Shown piece after piece: positions 41,127 through 51,600 of a stretch of DNA of 64,000 nt. The notes under the pieces are model-generated. The model did no database searches and had not been told where the DNA came from. It was given only the letters and a program-made list of their open reading frames with translations. How positions within the stretch are numbered: the stretch's first letter is position 1; every line of letters starts with the position of its first letter. The stretch lies in assembly GCA_008802785.1 (NCBI GenBank), contig VUYT01000004.1, positions 774,997-838,996 on the forward strand, in the 5' to 3' direction. The DNA is from Symmetrospora coprosmae. Lineage: Eukaryota > Basidiomycota > Cystobasidiomycetes > Symmetrosporaceae. Made by a program: the position numbers and the translations under genes.

Positions 41127-44100
41127 CCTCGGCCAGACCGTCACGCGGGCGCGTCAGGCACAGCGCTCGTCGCATTCGGGGAGACAAGTACACGCTGGCA
41201 CAGGGTACAGCAGGAGCAGCCTACTCCGGTCACAGCTACTCTGCAACAGCTCACACTCCGTATGCAGGCGGTACATCCTCCCGCCGCCGCCCGTTGCCAA
41301 CCACGCTCAGAGCATTCAGGCTGCTCGAAGAGCTGTCGGCCGCCAGGAACCAAGATAGCAGCAGCAGCGAGGAAGATGAGTATGCCAACGCCAATTACAC
41401 CTATGCCTATCGCCTTCCTTCCTCGAATGCACAGACAACAAGCGCGATGCGATTTCGCACGCCGCAGCTCCGGCCAACCCTCCCAATGCGACTCGGAACA
41501 AGAAGCTCCGCACAGAAGCAGCCATATCAAGGCAATCTACAAGCTCCGCGTTACGCTACATCATCTGGCTTCGTTCCACAAATCCAGGTAGCTCACGCCT
41601 CTCGCCCAATCCCGACAACAGTCGATGCGTCCAGAGGATACCCGCTGCAGACCAGCAATCTACATGCATATCAACAGCAAAGGCAGCAAGGCCCTAATAC
41701 GTACTCAAACAGCTATGACTCACCCGCACAAGTCAGCTCTATACTTCGACGCCGTGCCGCGACCGCCCACGTTGCATCTCTGTCTCGCCAGCAGCAGGCA
41801 CGCTCCTCGACATCCCGAATCAAGAAACCCACTCAAGCCGTACCTGATCTGGCATCTGCAGCCATAACGACTTCTCTCTCCCTTCAGATGCCCGCTAATT
41901 CTACAGCAGAGCACCAGCAGCAGCAGCAGGACGCCTTTTCCGCGCAAAGGTCCGAATCGGCCGAGATGGGATCGGACCCGGTCGAAGGCCCCTCTTTCAC
42001 GCGTATTCCCTCGCCTGGCCTTTCTGTCGGCATCCCACATGTGACTTCACGCTCCTCACTAGCCCGGAGCGCATCCTCTGCCATCGTGTCCGACACTCTG
42101 CAACGCACCGGCGCGGCAAGTAGCACGCCGAGGCGCGTCAGAGGCCGAGAGCGCCTCGTCAGGCTGCAGTCGCTGCGAGCCGCGGATGCACCATCCGGGC
42201 ATACGAAGGGCACAGCCGATACACCGCCTGCGACGATGCAGGTCCTCGAGCCAGCGCTGAGCAACACACTGCGGCGACTGAGTAGGCCAGCTCCCCAGCC
42301 AAAGCAAGTCATGCCGTCATCGAGCATAAATGCCGCCGTGATCTCGAACAGGGCAGTAGATGGTACGCAGAGACCTAGCTCTCCGCTCGAGACGAAGACG
42401 CACCCTAGTACTACACACACGCCGCGACAGTATGAACGAGAGATCACGCAGATCCCCAGCTCGCAGCCTGAAGCCGACTATGGGTCAGCGACCGGGCACA
42501 AGAAGTCGCACTCTACAAGTGCGCCCACCCCACCGACGCCCGCAAGACATACATTGGTCGACACAGCCCCTGATTCAGGACCGGCGTGCTCTCCGTCCAC
42601 GTCACCGGAAAATCGCCTTGACTCGTGCGCGCGTACGCTTCGAATACTGCCAAATCCCAATGGCTCTGATGCTGTGGTCAACCACAGTGAGGAACAGCAG
42701 GCCTTTGATGCGCCGGAAAGAAGCCCTTCGGTCGAGTACGTGCGAGACGAGCTACCCGTTGACCAAACGCAGGAAGAGATTTCTGCCCTTGGGGCCGCCG
42801 TCTCCCCTGCGTACCAAGCTACTAGCGAGAAGCTCGCTCCCTCGCCTCGGTATCGTGCGGAAGGCAGCTCGGTTACGGCTGGACCGGCGAGCCTGCGTCC
42901 CGTCCTGTGTGAGTCAATCCGGCAGCCGATGTAAATGCACCAAGTCAACCAGGTTCTGACATGTTCTGAGGTCTTCCTCCATTGCAGCGCCCCTGCGGCC
43001 TGCATTGAGCCAAGGATCGACGCTTCTGTCTTATCCGAGCATGGATCGCCGCGCCTCGCCGATCGGAAGCCCCCAGCAGCCAGGCATGCCGCATTCTCGT
43101 AAACGACGGCGTCTGGCGAGCTATGGACAATCGGTGCCACTTATCGCCGCTCCCGCTACATCACCTCTGCGGGACCCGTGTGCTGCACTCGCACCAGCAT
43201 GGGCTGCTGACGAGGACAGTCACGACTTCGATGGGGGTGGTGGAGACGCCTACGGATATCCCTCGCCTGTGCGCTCGCCGGAGGCGCCTGGATGGGCTGA
43301 GCGCCTCCCGCCACTTTCTGGACCGGAAGACAGATCAAGTCACAGCAATATCCCGCAGCAGCAGCAAGTCTCACGTCGCACCGATACTACGTACCGCAAG
43401 GCTTTGCCCTACCGGAGCAGATTGCCCAATAACACATCGAAGGCCCTGCCTGCACGCTCGTCTACGACGCACCACAGTCGAGAAGAGGCTCGCCCTACAA
43501 GACTTACCAAGCAAGGCTCCAGCAGGAGATTCAGCACTACATTCGTCCACGATGGGAAACGAGCATTTGCATCCCCCTCTCCTCGTCGAGACGCACATGC
43601 GCCGGACAACGTGTCCGAGTGGAGCGAGTGGAGCCGCATTGACATACCCGCAGCGGGCGGCATCGGTGATGAGTCTGGCGATAGTCCGGCCAGGCCTCCT
43701 AAAAGCAAAGGCTCCAGTGCCGCTCCAAGCTCGCGGTCCAGCAGAAAGGCCGATGCAATGCCGATCTCACCCGTGTCCCGGCTGCTGAGCACAGTCTCCA
43801 GTATATTAGAGCGTAGGACCAAGCGACAAAAGAAGAGCAGCCCGAGGGACGACGATGAGGATGATGACGAGCGCGATACGAGCCTAGACCGGGAGAACTG
43901 GGACGTCAGCAGCTCAAGCTCGTCGTCTGCGAATAGCGGTGATACGGACTATGACGAGTCAAAGGTTGTCAGACGTGCAGACAAGAATGTGGAGGGTCAC
44001 TCATGTGCGATCCCTTTACATGCTGACCATTGACCTGGCCTTCCGACAGGACCGTGCCCCGCTTCGCGACTACGTGGTCGAGCAAAGACCAGGAGCAGCA

Positions 44101-44367
44101 GCAGCAGCAGAGCACGAAGCGCGCAGCAGGCGCTCGCAAGCCAACGAAAAAGCGACCAGCGCTCAGGCGAGACGAGTCTTCGAGCTCCGGGTCACTGTCA
44201 AAGAACCCGGTGCGTATACTCGCTCTTCTGAGGTCCGACGTGCAGTCAAGTGGCTTCTGACGGGTGAGACGTGCTCTACGCAGGTATATCTCGCCAACCG
44301 ACAGGCACGCAAGGTCATGTTTGCAGATCTGGACAAGCTCAGTCTGGAGACTGAATATGTGCTGTGA
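41048..44367 (+). CDS. Low-complexity polyglutamine/basic protein, probably nuclear
   Basis: Not recognised. Exon 1 (41048-42908) starts MYAASRTPSRYAQ and a run of 14 Gln from a (CAG)n tract at 41083-41125, then Ser/Arg/Pro-rich sequence. Exon 2 begins 42988 (T|CGCCC joins as SPLRPALSQ) and has a basic KRRRL signal-like motif and a RRTKRQKK cluster followed by an acidic run. A later exon reads EQQQQQ, STKRAAGARKPTKKRPALRRDESSSSG and ends at 44209; the last exon 44284-44367 ends LDKLSLETEYVL. The exon 2 donor (43960-44010) and its acceptor (44049-44093) are unresolved; phase-0 and phase-1 pairs both work. The basic clusters suggest nuclear localisation only. Confidence 0.6.
41083..41126 (+). 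repeat. (CAG)n microsatellite encoding polyglutamine
   Basis: About 14 CAG units in frame, encoding a Gln run after MYAASRTPSRYA. Length variation between strains is expected. Confidence 0.95.
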
Positions 44368-44834
44368 GGGTGTGGTGTGCAGGATGGGTCGTGTAAATAA
44401 GCGGGCGAGATAAGGGACCTCGTCGGCGAGAAACGCAGGACCGCAGTAAACGACCTGTAGCATTGGTCTATCGCTGCTCAATGAGTGCAATGCAGCGAAT
44501 CAGTCGCGCGCTTGTGTACCTATGAACGCGTCGCGGGAGGGTTGCGGTGGCAAAGAGGGTCTAAGGAAAGCGTGAGAAGGGTCTCCGAGAACCCGCCGTC
44601 TAGATCTTTCTGGTCTGCCTCTGCTCCATCCTGCGAAAAGAAAAGACAGAGAGAGCGAAGGTGGCATTGGACGACCAGAGGGGAGGCGCGCTGCACCCGG
44701 GTGCGCTGGGCTGCATCAGCTGGCCCACCTCCGTCTTTCAGTCAGTCCCGCTATACTCAGTCAGCACTTGACAGCTCGGAGGGACGGGACCCGATCGAGG
44801 CGAGGCGAAGGAGAGCGAAAGCGACTAGTGCGCG
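44368..44834. other. Intergenic, promoter of the arrestin-like gene
   Basis: No supported gene. Purine-rich stretch (AAAGAAAAGACAGAGAGAGCGAAGG) near 44635-44660. Confidence 0.4.
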
Positions 44835-46838
44835 ATGCGGTCGTCGACAATGAGCCCAAGCAGCAGCAGCACTGGCAGCAATGGGAGGAGCAATCTGAGC
44901 GCCAGCCTGCAGAGGAACAGCGGTGCCACCACCCCTACGCTCGCCCCGGGCGGTCGGCCGGGCCATCATGCAGGATCGTCTTCAATGAGCAGCAGCGGAG
45001 GCGTCATGAGCAACGGGCGGGGAGCAGGCGGAGGGCAGCACCACAATGCGCTGTCCTCTGGCTCTGGCTCGGCGTCGTCCGCAAGTTCAGTAGGCAGCAT
45101 GCTGCTCGACACATTCGCCGGATCCACAAAGACGCCCAAGCTGCGCGTGTCGGCCCTCTCGGACCTCGTCATCCTCCATCCCAACCGGGAGGACCGCGAG
45201 GTGGACGACATCATCAGCGGAGTCGACACGCGCCCGCAAGGGGGAGCGAGCGCAGGAGCATTGATAGAAGGGACGGTCGTCCTGATCCTCCCGAGCGCGA
45301 AGAAGGTCGACAAGCTCAAGGTCGAACTGGTGAGTGCCGCGCGCAGATCCTCTTCTTCCTGGAAAGCGCCACGTTCCAGGACGAATTCTGGCTGGGCTCT
45401 TCGGGACTGTCGAGGAGCACCAGTATGCATAGTGTGATGACATGCTGACATGTCGCCTGCCCTTCGCGTATCACAGGTCGGCAAGCAGAGCGTCTGGCTC
45501 AAGCCTGCTTTCGAGAGCTACGATACAATACACCACACGGCAAAGCTAGACACTGGCCCGCAAATATTGTGTCCTGGCGAGCACAGTTTCAAGTTCAGCT
45601 TTGTCGTTCCTGATGACAGCGCGGCATTCGAGAACAGTCTCTAGTGGGTTTAGGCTTTCGCAAATGTCGCGTCTGCTGCATTCAACTGACAACGTGTATC
45701 TGCGCGTCCTTGCAGTGGACGGACATATCACAAGCTCATAGCCACAGCAGAGGGACTCGGCAAGTTTGGCAGCGACCTGGTAGCCGAGTCGGTCCTCTTT
45801 GTCATCTCCAACCACAGCGAGTCCGGGGGAATCCCTCCCGGGTTCAACATGGAGAACGAGTCCGAGCATCCCATCCTCGGGCCCGTAGGAGTGACCCTCA
45901 CGTCCAAATACCTCCTCGTATCGGGATACCTTCGACTCTCCCTCATCCTGCCGTCCTTCGCTCAGCCCGTCGAAATCAACGATGTTCGCGTCAACCTCAT
46001 CCAGAACTTCAGCCTGAACAGCCTGAAGAAGCCACGGCCAAAAACGGAGGACGTGAAACCCGTCACTGTGCCGCTGTGGAGCATGCGCAAGTCGGCGCGA
46101 TGGGAGGTCGACCCGGTCTTCGAGACGTACGAAGAGCTCACAGTCATGGAGCAGTTCCGCCTGCCGGACGACGACAAGATTCGCCCGTCCACCGCAGATG
46201 GCTCAATATCGGGCATTCGTGTCAGCCACGAGCTGTCCGTGTGCATATACTACACGCCGCTGCGGGACAACCCGGAACGGCAGAAGAGAGAGAAGAAGCT
46301 GTCGACGCCTGCGACCATCTCGAGCTGCTGTTGCATCTTCGATGCGCTCCAATTGCCCGCTTATAGCAGTCAGGGGCGGGCCGACGAATGTCTCATCGAC
46401 AAGGATGCCATCACCTTCTGTACGGGCTGTCTTGTGAGTGGGACATGTGCAGCTCAAGTGATCGAGCAGGCGCTGATAGCCACGCTTTCGACGTAGTGCC
46501 GCATGTCGGACACCAACAAATTCTCCCTGTATGGCTTTACGAACGACGAGCTGAGCAATGCGCTCCGGACGAAGCTGCCCAAGCCGCAATGGAAGGACGA
46601 CGAGACGTACCTGAAGGATCTCGAAGCGCACCACTTCGGCACGGCTGCATCTGCATCGACGAGCGGCACCCGCAGCCCGACGACACACATCCACACGGGC
46701 TCGACAGGCACGAATAGCTCGGATCGCGAAAGGCAGACGCTCGAACCGCCGCTGTACAGCGCAACGAGAGCGTGGCAGGTCCGTCCGCCTCTGCGGTCGA
46801 GGAACTCGGGCAACAGCGTTCATCGGCAGCCGCGATGA
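44835..46838 (+). CDS. Arrestin-fold protein (second alpha-arrestin)
   Basis: Probable trafficking adaptor. Exons 44835-45329, 45477-45643, 45716-46433 and 46497-46838 join in phase to 573 aa. After a Ser/Gly-rich N-terminus of about 85 aa, the arrestin N-domain reads LDLVILHP-like SALSDLVILHPNRE, ALIEGTVVLILPSAKKVDKLKVEL, GEHSFKFSFVVPDD and YHKLIATAEG; the C-domain reads LTSKYLLVSGYLRLSLILP, INDVRVNLIQNFSLNS and GIRVSHELSVCIYYTP. A conserved-looking CRMSDTNKFSLYGFT follows in the last exon. It is unrelated in sequence detail to the large arrestin at 30-34 kb. The start ATG has several alternatives nearby (MRSSTMSPS). Confidence 0.83.
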
Positions 46839-47284
46839 CGCCCCTTTTCTGCCTCAACGGCCTTCTCGACCATGCATCTCACGACCGCATGCCGCTCCGC
46901 AGGGATCCACCGAATAGACCTATGTATCGCTTCACCTCCTCGCCTCTTAGTTCACGCTTACGTCTCTACGTCTATCTCATCCGTGCTTCTGCCTATACAT
47001 GCATGTCCTTGTTGCTGTAGCACCACTGGCTGCGGCCCCCTCCTCCCTCCTATCGTGCATATACATGGGTCATGCGTTGTGCAAGCAGTTTTCGTGTCGG
47101 TCAGAGTACATACGCGATAGATCTGGCTTGCTCCTCCTCCTCGTGCCTGTTCAGGCTGTCAGTACTCTCGAGAGGCACTCGCACTGAGCGCACGGCGCGA
47201 GCCGACGCAGGCAGACCCAATCGGCAGACCAGTCGCTCTCCCTCCGCCCGTAAACGTCAAAGCAGCGCATAGCACACCGACAGC
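46839..47284. other. Intergenic, no gene seen
   Basis: Between two plus-strand genes; T/C-rich, with no credible frame. Confidence 0.4.
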
Positions 47285-48400
47285 ATGCCCAGTAAGCCTC
47301 AAATGGTGCGCGCGAGGCGATTATGCTGCTGGAGTCGCTTACGCTGGTCTTCGCACCGTCTGCGCTGCTCCTCCCCAGCTCAAGAAACGAACACGCCTTT
47401 CCCGCTCATCGACGCCGGTGAGCGAGGGCGCGCGTACATAAAGCAGACAAGCAGAATGGCGCTGATCATGTATTCCTCCGCCTGCTCCGTCTTGCGTTTA
47501 CGTTGCTTGCAGACCCGCATGCGGGCCGGGTCGTGCGCTACATGCGCCCAGCGGACTATGCCGTCTGGGGCGCAGCGACAGCGGCTTTCCCGGCGCTGCT
47601 CTACGGCTACGGTGGGCAGCCATACCTGGATGCCATGTCAGTCCTGTGCTGCTGATGCTTGCTGCCCTCCTGCTTTCTCGCCGCCGTGCGCTTCCCTCTG
47701 CTCAGAGATGGCCGACCCGTCAAGACTGTCGAAGAGAGGCCTGACCCCTGCACTCAAGTACTGCACCCTTCTCGGCTTTGCAGGCGGCTTCCTGCTAGCA
47801 TATCAGAGGAGCTCATGTGAGTGCCTCCGCTGTGCCTCTCGCTCGCGTGGGACCGGGGCTTGCAGGCTGATGGGGTGTCTTCATGTGCAGTCCGCTTTTG
47901 GGGATGGACCGAGAACGTGAGTCGCAGCAACGCCAAGTGGACATGGCATAGCGCCTCTGACACATCCAGTGCGGTCCCTACAGGCACGAGAGGAGAAGCG
48001 GGACATGGAGGAGCTCTCTGCCATTGCGGCGCAAGGGAAGCCCGTGTATGGCGAGACGGACCTGCCAGACTTCATCCAGGGAGTCGCGCACCGCAACTCG
48101 CAGTGGTCGCAGCTCAAATTCTCTGCTCTTCCTTGGTGAGTACATCGAGCGGGACATGCTGCCGAAGATGACTCAAGCAGTCATCTGGCCGAGCTGACCC
48201 TCCCATCCCGCGACTCTTTTCTCTGGTCATCGGCAATCCAGGTTCAACTTTGTTCGGTAAGCCAGGCGCGGTTTGCAGGGGTCAAGTATTGTCTTGCGCA
48301 CAAGCTGATGCCATGTTTCGCGATTCCATGCAGCCACCCGCATCACGGTGTCGACACGACAAAGTACTACTTGAAGGCGGAGGAGGACAAGGCGGAGTGA
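47285..48400 (+). CDS. Mitochondrial complex I 21-kDa subunit (NUXM type)
   Basis: Accessory inner-membrane subunit of fungal NADH:ubiquinone oxidoreductase. Eight exons: 47285-47291, 47379-47417, 47513-47611, 47706-47816, 47891-47916, 47984-48135, 48242-48256, 48334-48400, giving 171 aa. The rebuilt protein reads MPTQETNTPFPLIDADPH, RVVRYMRPADYAVWGAA, LLGFAGGFLLAYQRSSFRFWGW, YGETDLPDFIQGVAHRNSQWS and WFNFVRHPHHGVDTTKYY, matching the fungal family from end to end. The first coding exon is only 7 nt (ATGCCCA, donor GTAAGC) and the seventh is 15 nt. Reading past the first donor gives a wrong frame, which supports the short exon. Confidence 0.92.
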
Positions 48401-48691
48401 GGAGGGCGCAAGGGGTGAACGAGGCGCAGGAGAGACAGCGCAGCCTCGGATTCCATGTACATGACATTGCTGTCTTTCCTGTCTGGTCCGTCGCCTCGAG
48501 TGCAACTGCATATCTAAGCATTCCTCGAGAGGCACGATCCTCCGTCGGCCGGCGTGCCGCCAGCCCTGGCTTGTTTACGCCAGCTTCAGACGCGTTCAGC
48601 TCCCTTTGCTCCGCTGGCAACGACGAGAGCGCTGCGAGGGTAGCAGCAGCACCAACACCACCTTCTAGCACACACGAGTGAGAGCATAACC

Positions 48692-51600
48692 ATGGCAAAG
48701 TACACGTTGGAGTACTCGAAGAGCGCACGGGCAAAGTGTCGGAGGTGGGTCGCGCTGGCCAGAGGGGCGGGGCGGGCGTGCTGCCTGGTCGCTGGTCGCA
48801 AATTCACGCGACGGACCGTATCGTCCTGAAACAGCTGACTGACGCGCGGAGGCTGCCGTCTGTCCATCTATCTGCTCGCACCTTCTTGTTGCTCCCTCTG
48901 CATCTGCGACCCCCGTCCGACTGCGTAGATGCCAGGACACCATCCCAGAGGGCGCGCTCCGCACTGGCGAAACCACCGACGTGTTTGGCCACGAGTCGGT
49001 CGGCTACAGGCACTGGGGATGCAGCACCAAGGAAATCCTCCGTACCATCAATCTGCAGACTCCGGGCTTCCACGAGCTGAGGTGCGACTATGTTGCATCC
49101 GCTCGAGGTCCGCGCCACCCACGTCATGCTGAATTGTCTTCCCCCCTTCGACGCGTTTCCTCCCCGTTCCCCTCCTTCCCGTTACCTTCCTTCCTTTCCT
49201 TTCCTTCCTTCCTTCCTCATTACCCTCCCTCCGTCTCTTCCCCTCCTTCCTTCCTTCTCTCTTTCTCTCTTATCAACTCTCCTCACACAGAGCGGAGGAT
49301 CAGCGACGCGTCATTATGGCAATGAACAAGCGCAAGATCCCTGAAGAGGACCTCACGCCGTGCCTACGACCTGCTGGAGCGCTTCCCACCGGACTCGCCA
49401 AATCTTCCTCCGTCATCGCGCAAAAGACCGAAGTCCCTTCTGCCACGAACAGCTCGATGGCACCCGCCGAGGAGGACAAGAAAGGAGCGGTCGCCCCGTC
49501 CGCTTTCAACTTCCCCTGGTCGTCCAGGCCCCAAGGCTCTGACACGCCTAGCTGGTCAAGACCCGATGAGGATGCCGGTGTGAAAGCAGCCATCCCGTCA
49601 TCATCCAGCTCTTCCGTCCCTCGAACGTCCGCCCCGCTTTGGTCTCGACCCGATGAGGATGAAGGTGTCAAGCGTGCGATCGCCTCTACCGCCTCTACCT
49701 CCTCTTCCTCCTCGTCCAACTCCACAGCGGGCGCGCCAGTCTGGTCCCAGCCTGTTGAGGACGAGGACGTCAAGCGCGCTATCGCAGCATTCTCGTCCAG
49801 CAAGCCCCATGTTCCCGACACGAGTAACTCTTCGCATCCTGACGAAGACGAAGACATCAAGATGGCCATTGCACTTTCCCTCCAGGATGCGCAGCGAGCA
49901 CAGCCCTCTGCCTCCTCTTCCTCGGCTTTTGGTGGCTCGAGCTGGGCGCCCGCACGACCCAAGATAGGAAGCTCCGCACCAAACTCCCTCACGGGCTCTT
50001 CTGCTATGCACAACACGCTGTACGGCCTTCCCTCCCTCTCGGCACCCAACAGCTCGAAGCTCGGCCCCGCCTTTGCACCTTATGCCGGCATGCCTGGAGG
50101 TTGGAGGGGCGATGACACCGACAACGAGGATGTCAAGCCGTCCAGCTCCTCCGCGGTCGCCAGCTCGTCCAAGCTGCACCATTCCACACCCCCCACTTCT
50201 GCTTCTGGCCCCAGCTCGCGCAAGAACAGCAACTATATCGACCTCACGAGCTCGCCTCTTCCGGACGTCAAATCGGCCTTCAGAGGTGTCAAGCGAGAGG
50301 CTGCCATGCTCATCGACAGCGACGACGACGAAGATTTGAAAGACATCAAGCCAAATGTGCCGAACGCGGCCATCGAGCTCGAGGATGACGTCTTCTACGT
50401 GCGAACCTATGCGGACGTCGTCGGGATCACGCATTACAACGGGAAATGCGCACCTTATGAAGTCGTCACATTGGTGGGTGTTTGCACCACCTGAAGCGGC
50501 TACTATCCCACCCGTTCGCTCCGCTGACATACCGGATGCATCGGTAGCTGCGAGACCCCACAAACATTTTCGACCCTAAAGCGATCAGAGTCATGAACAG
50601 CTCCGGTATACAGATCGGCAGTCTCTCTCGCGGTGTCTCTGCGAACCTCGGTGAGTGGCAAGCGGACCCTTCCTGGCAGTCGCTCGGCAGCTAATCGCGC
50701 CTCTCTGCGCCTAGCCGGCCTGATGGACGGCGGTCTTATCACGCCCACCGCAAAGATGATCACCGGCAACAACGTCACACGCACATTCAAGCTGCGAATG
50801 TCAATCGACATCTACGGACCGCCTTCGTCGAGGGCCGCACTCGCCCCTTCTCTGGCCTGGGCCGGACCGCTCTCGACAACCGGACTATCTCCTGAGGCCG
50901 CCCACGCGAAGGCCATGGCTGACGCCGCCGCTGCCATGGCTCCGACCGCCAGCACGTCCGCAACGCCCGATTTTGCTTTCCCTCCAGGCCTGAGGAATTT
51001 CGACGGATCTGGCTTTGCCTTGCCGGGCTATGAGCAACTAGAGACCGAGGAGGAGAAGGCCGCACAAGAAGTTATGGCGGCTCTGCAGCAGCTCAATTCG
51101 GCCGAGCACAAGGCCGACGACTTCCTCGAGGCGCTCACCAAGGCTGTCGATGTCCTCAAGCTTCCCATGCACCCTGATCCGCCTAGCAAAGCCAAAGGGC
51201 AGCTGCTGAATGATCTGCTGGTGAGCTGCGCTCTCCTTACGGCTGCTTGCGAAGCGCTACTGACGGAGCAACCGCCGCCTTTACCTTAGCCCCACCAATC
51301 GCAAGGCCTTCTGTGGATGCAGCAGCACGAGAACCCGGTCCTGCCAGAGGGCGAAGAGCATGTACAGCTGTGGAGGCGCCGCGGCGACAAGATTCCACAC
51401 TGGTTCAACGTTGCCACCAAGATCACGCGAGCTCTCAAGCACGAGCCGGTGTTGGGACGCGGCGGGATCCTCGGTGCGTATTGCCAGGCTTTAGAAACCT
51501 CGTCACACAGAGGCTGATTCATCGTTTCTTACCGGAAGCCGACTGCATGGTGAGCGTGTCCGTCCTGCATGGCTGCCCAAATACGAATCAGTACTGATGC

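Noticed and set aside
48929-49325. PARP finger frame running on to a stop at 49325 as a stand-alone small protein
   Set aside because: The read-through translates the CT-rich tract into Ser/Pro/Phe repeats, and the finger's conserved C-terminal edge is found only after splicing to 49291.
49601-50563. 320-codon minus-strand frame opposite the UIM-HIRAN exon
   Set aside because: Low-complexity reverse complement of repeat-rich exon; no start context or domain.
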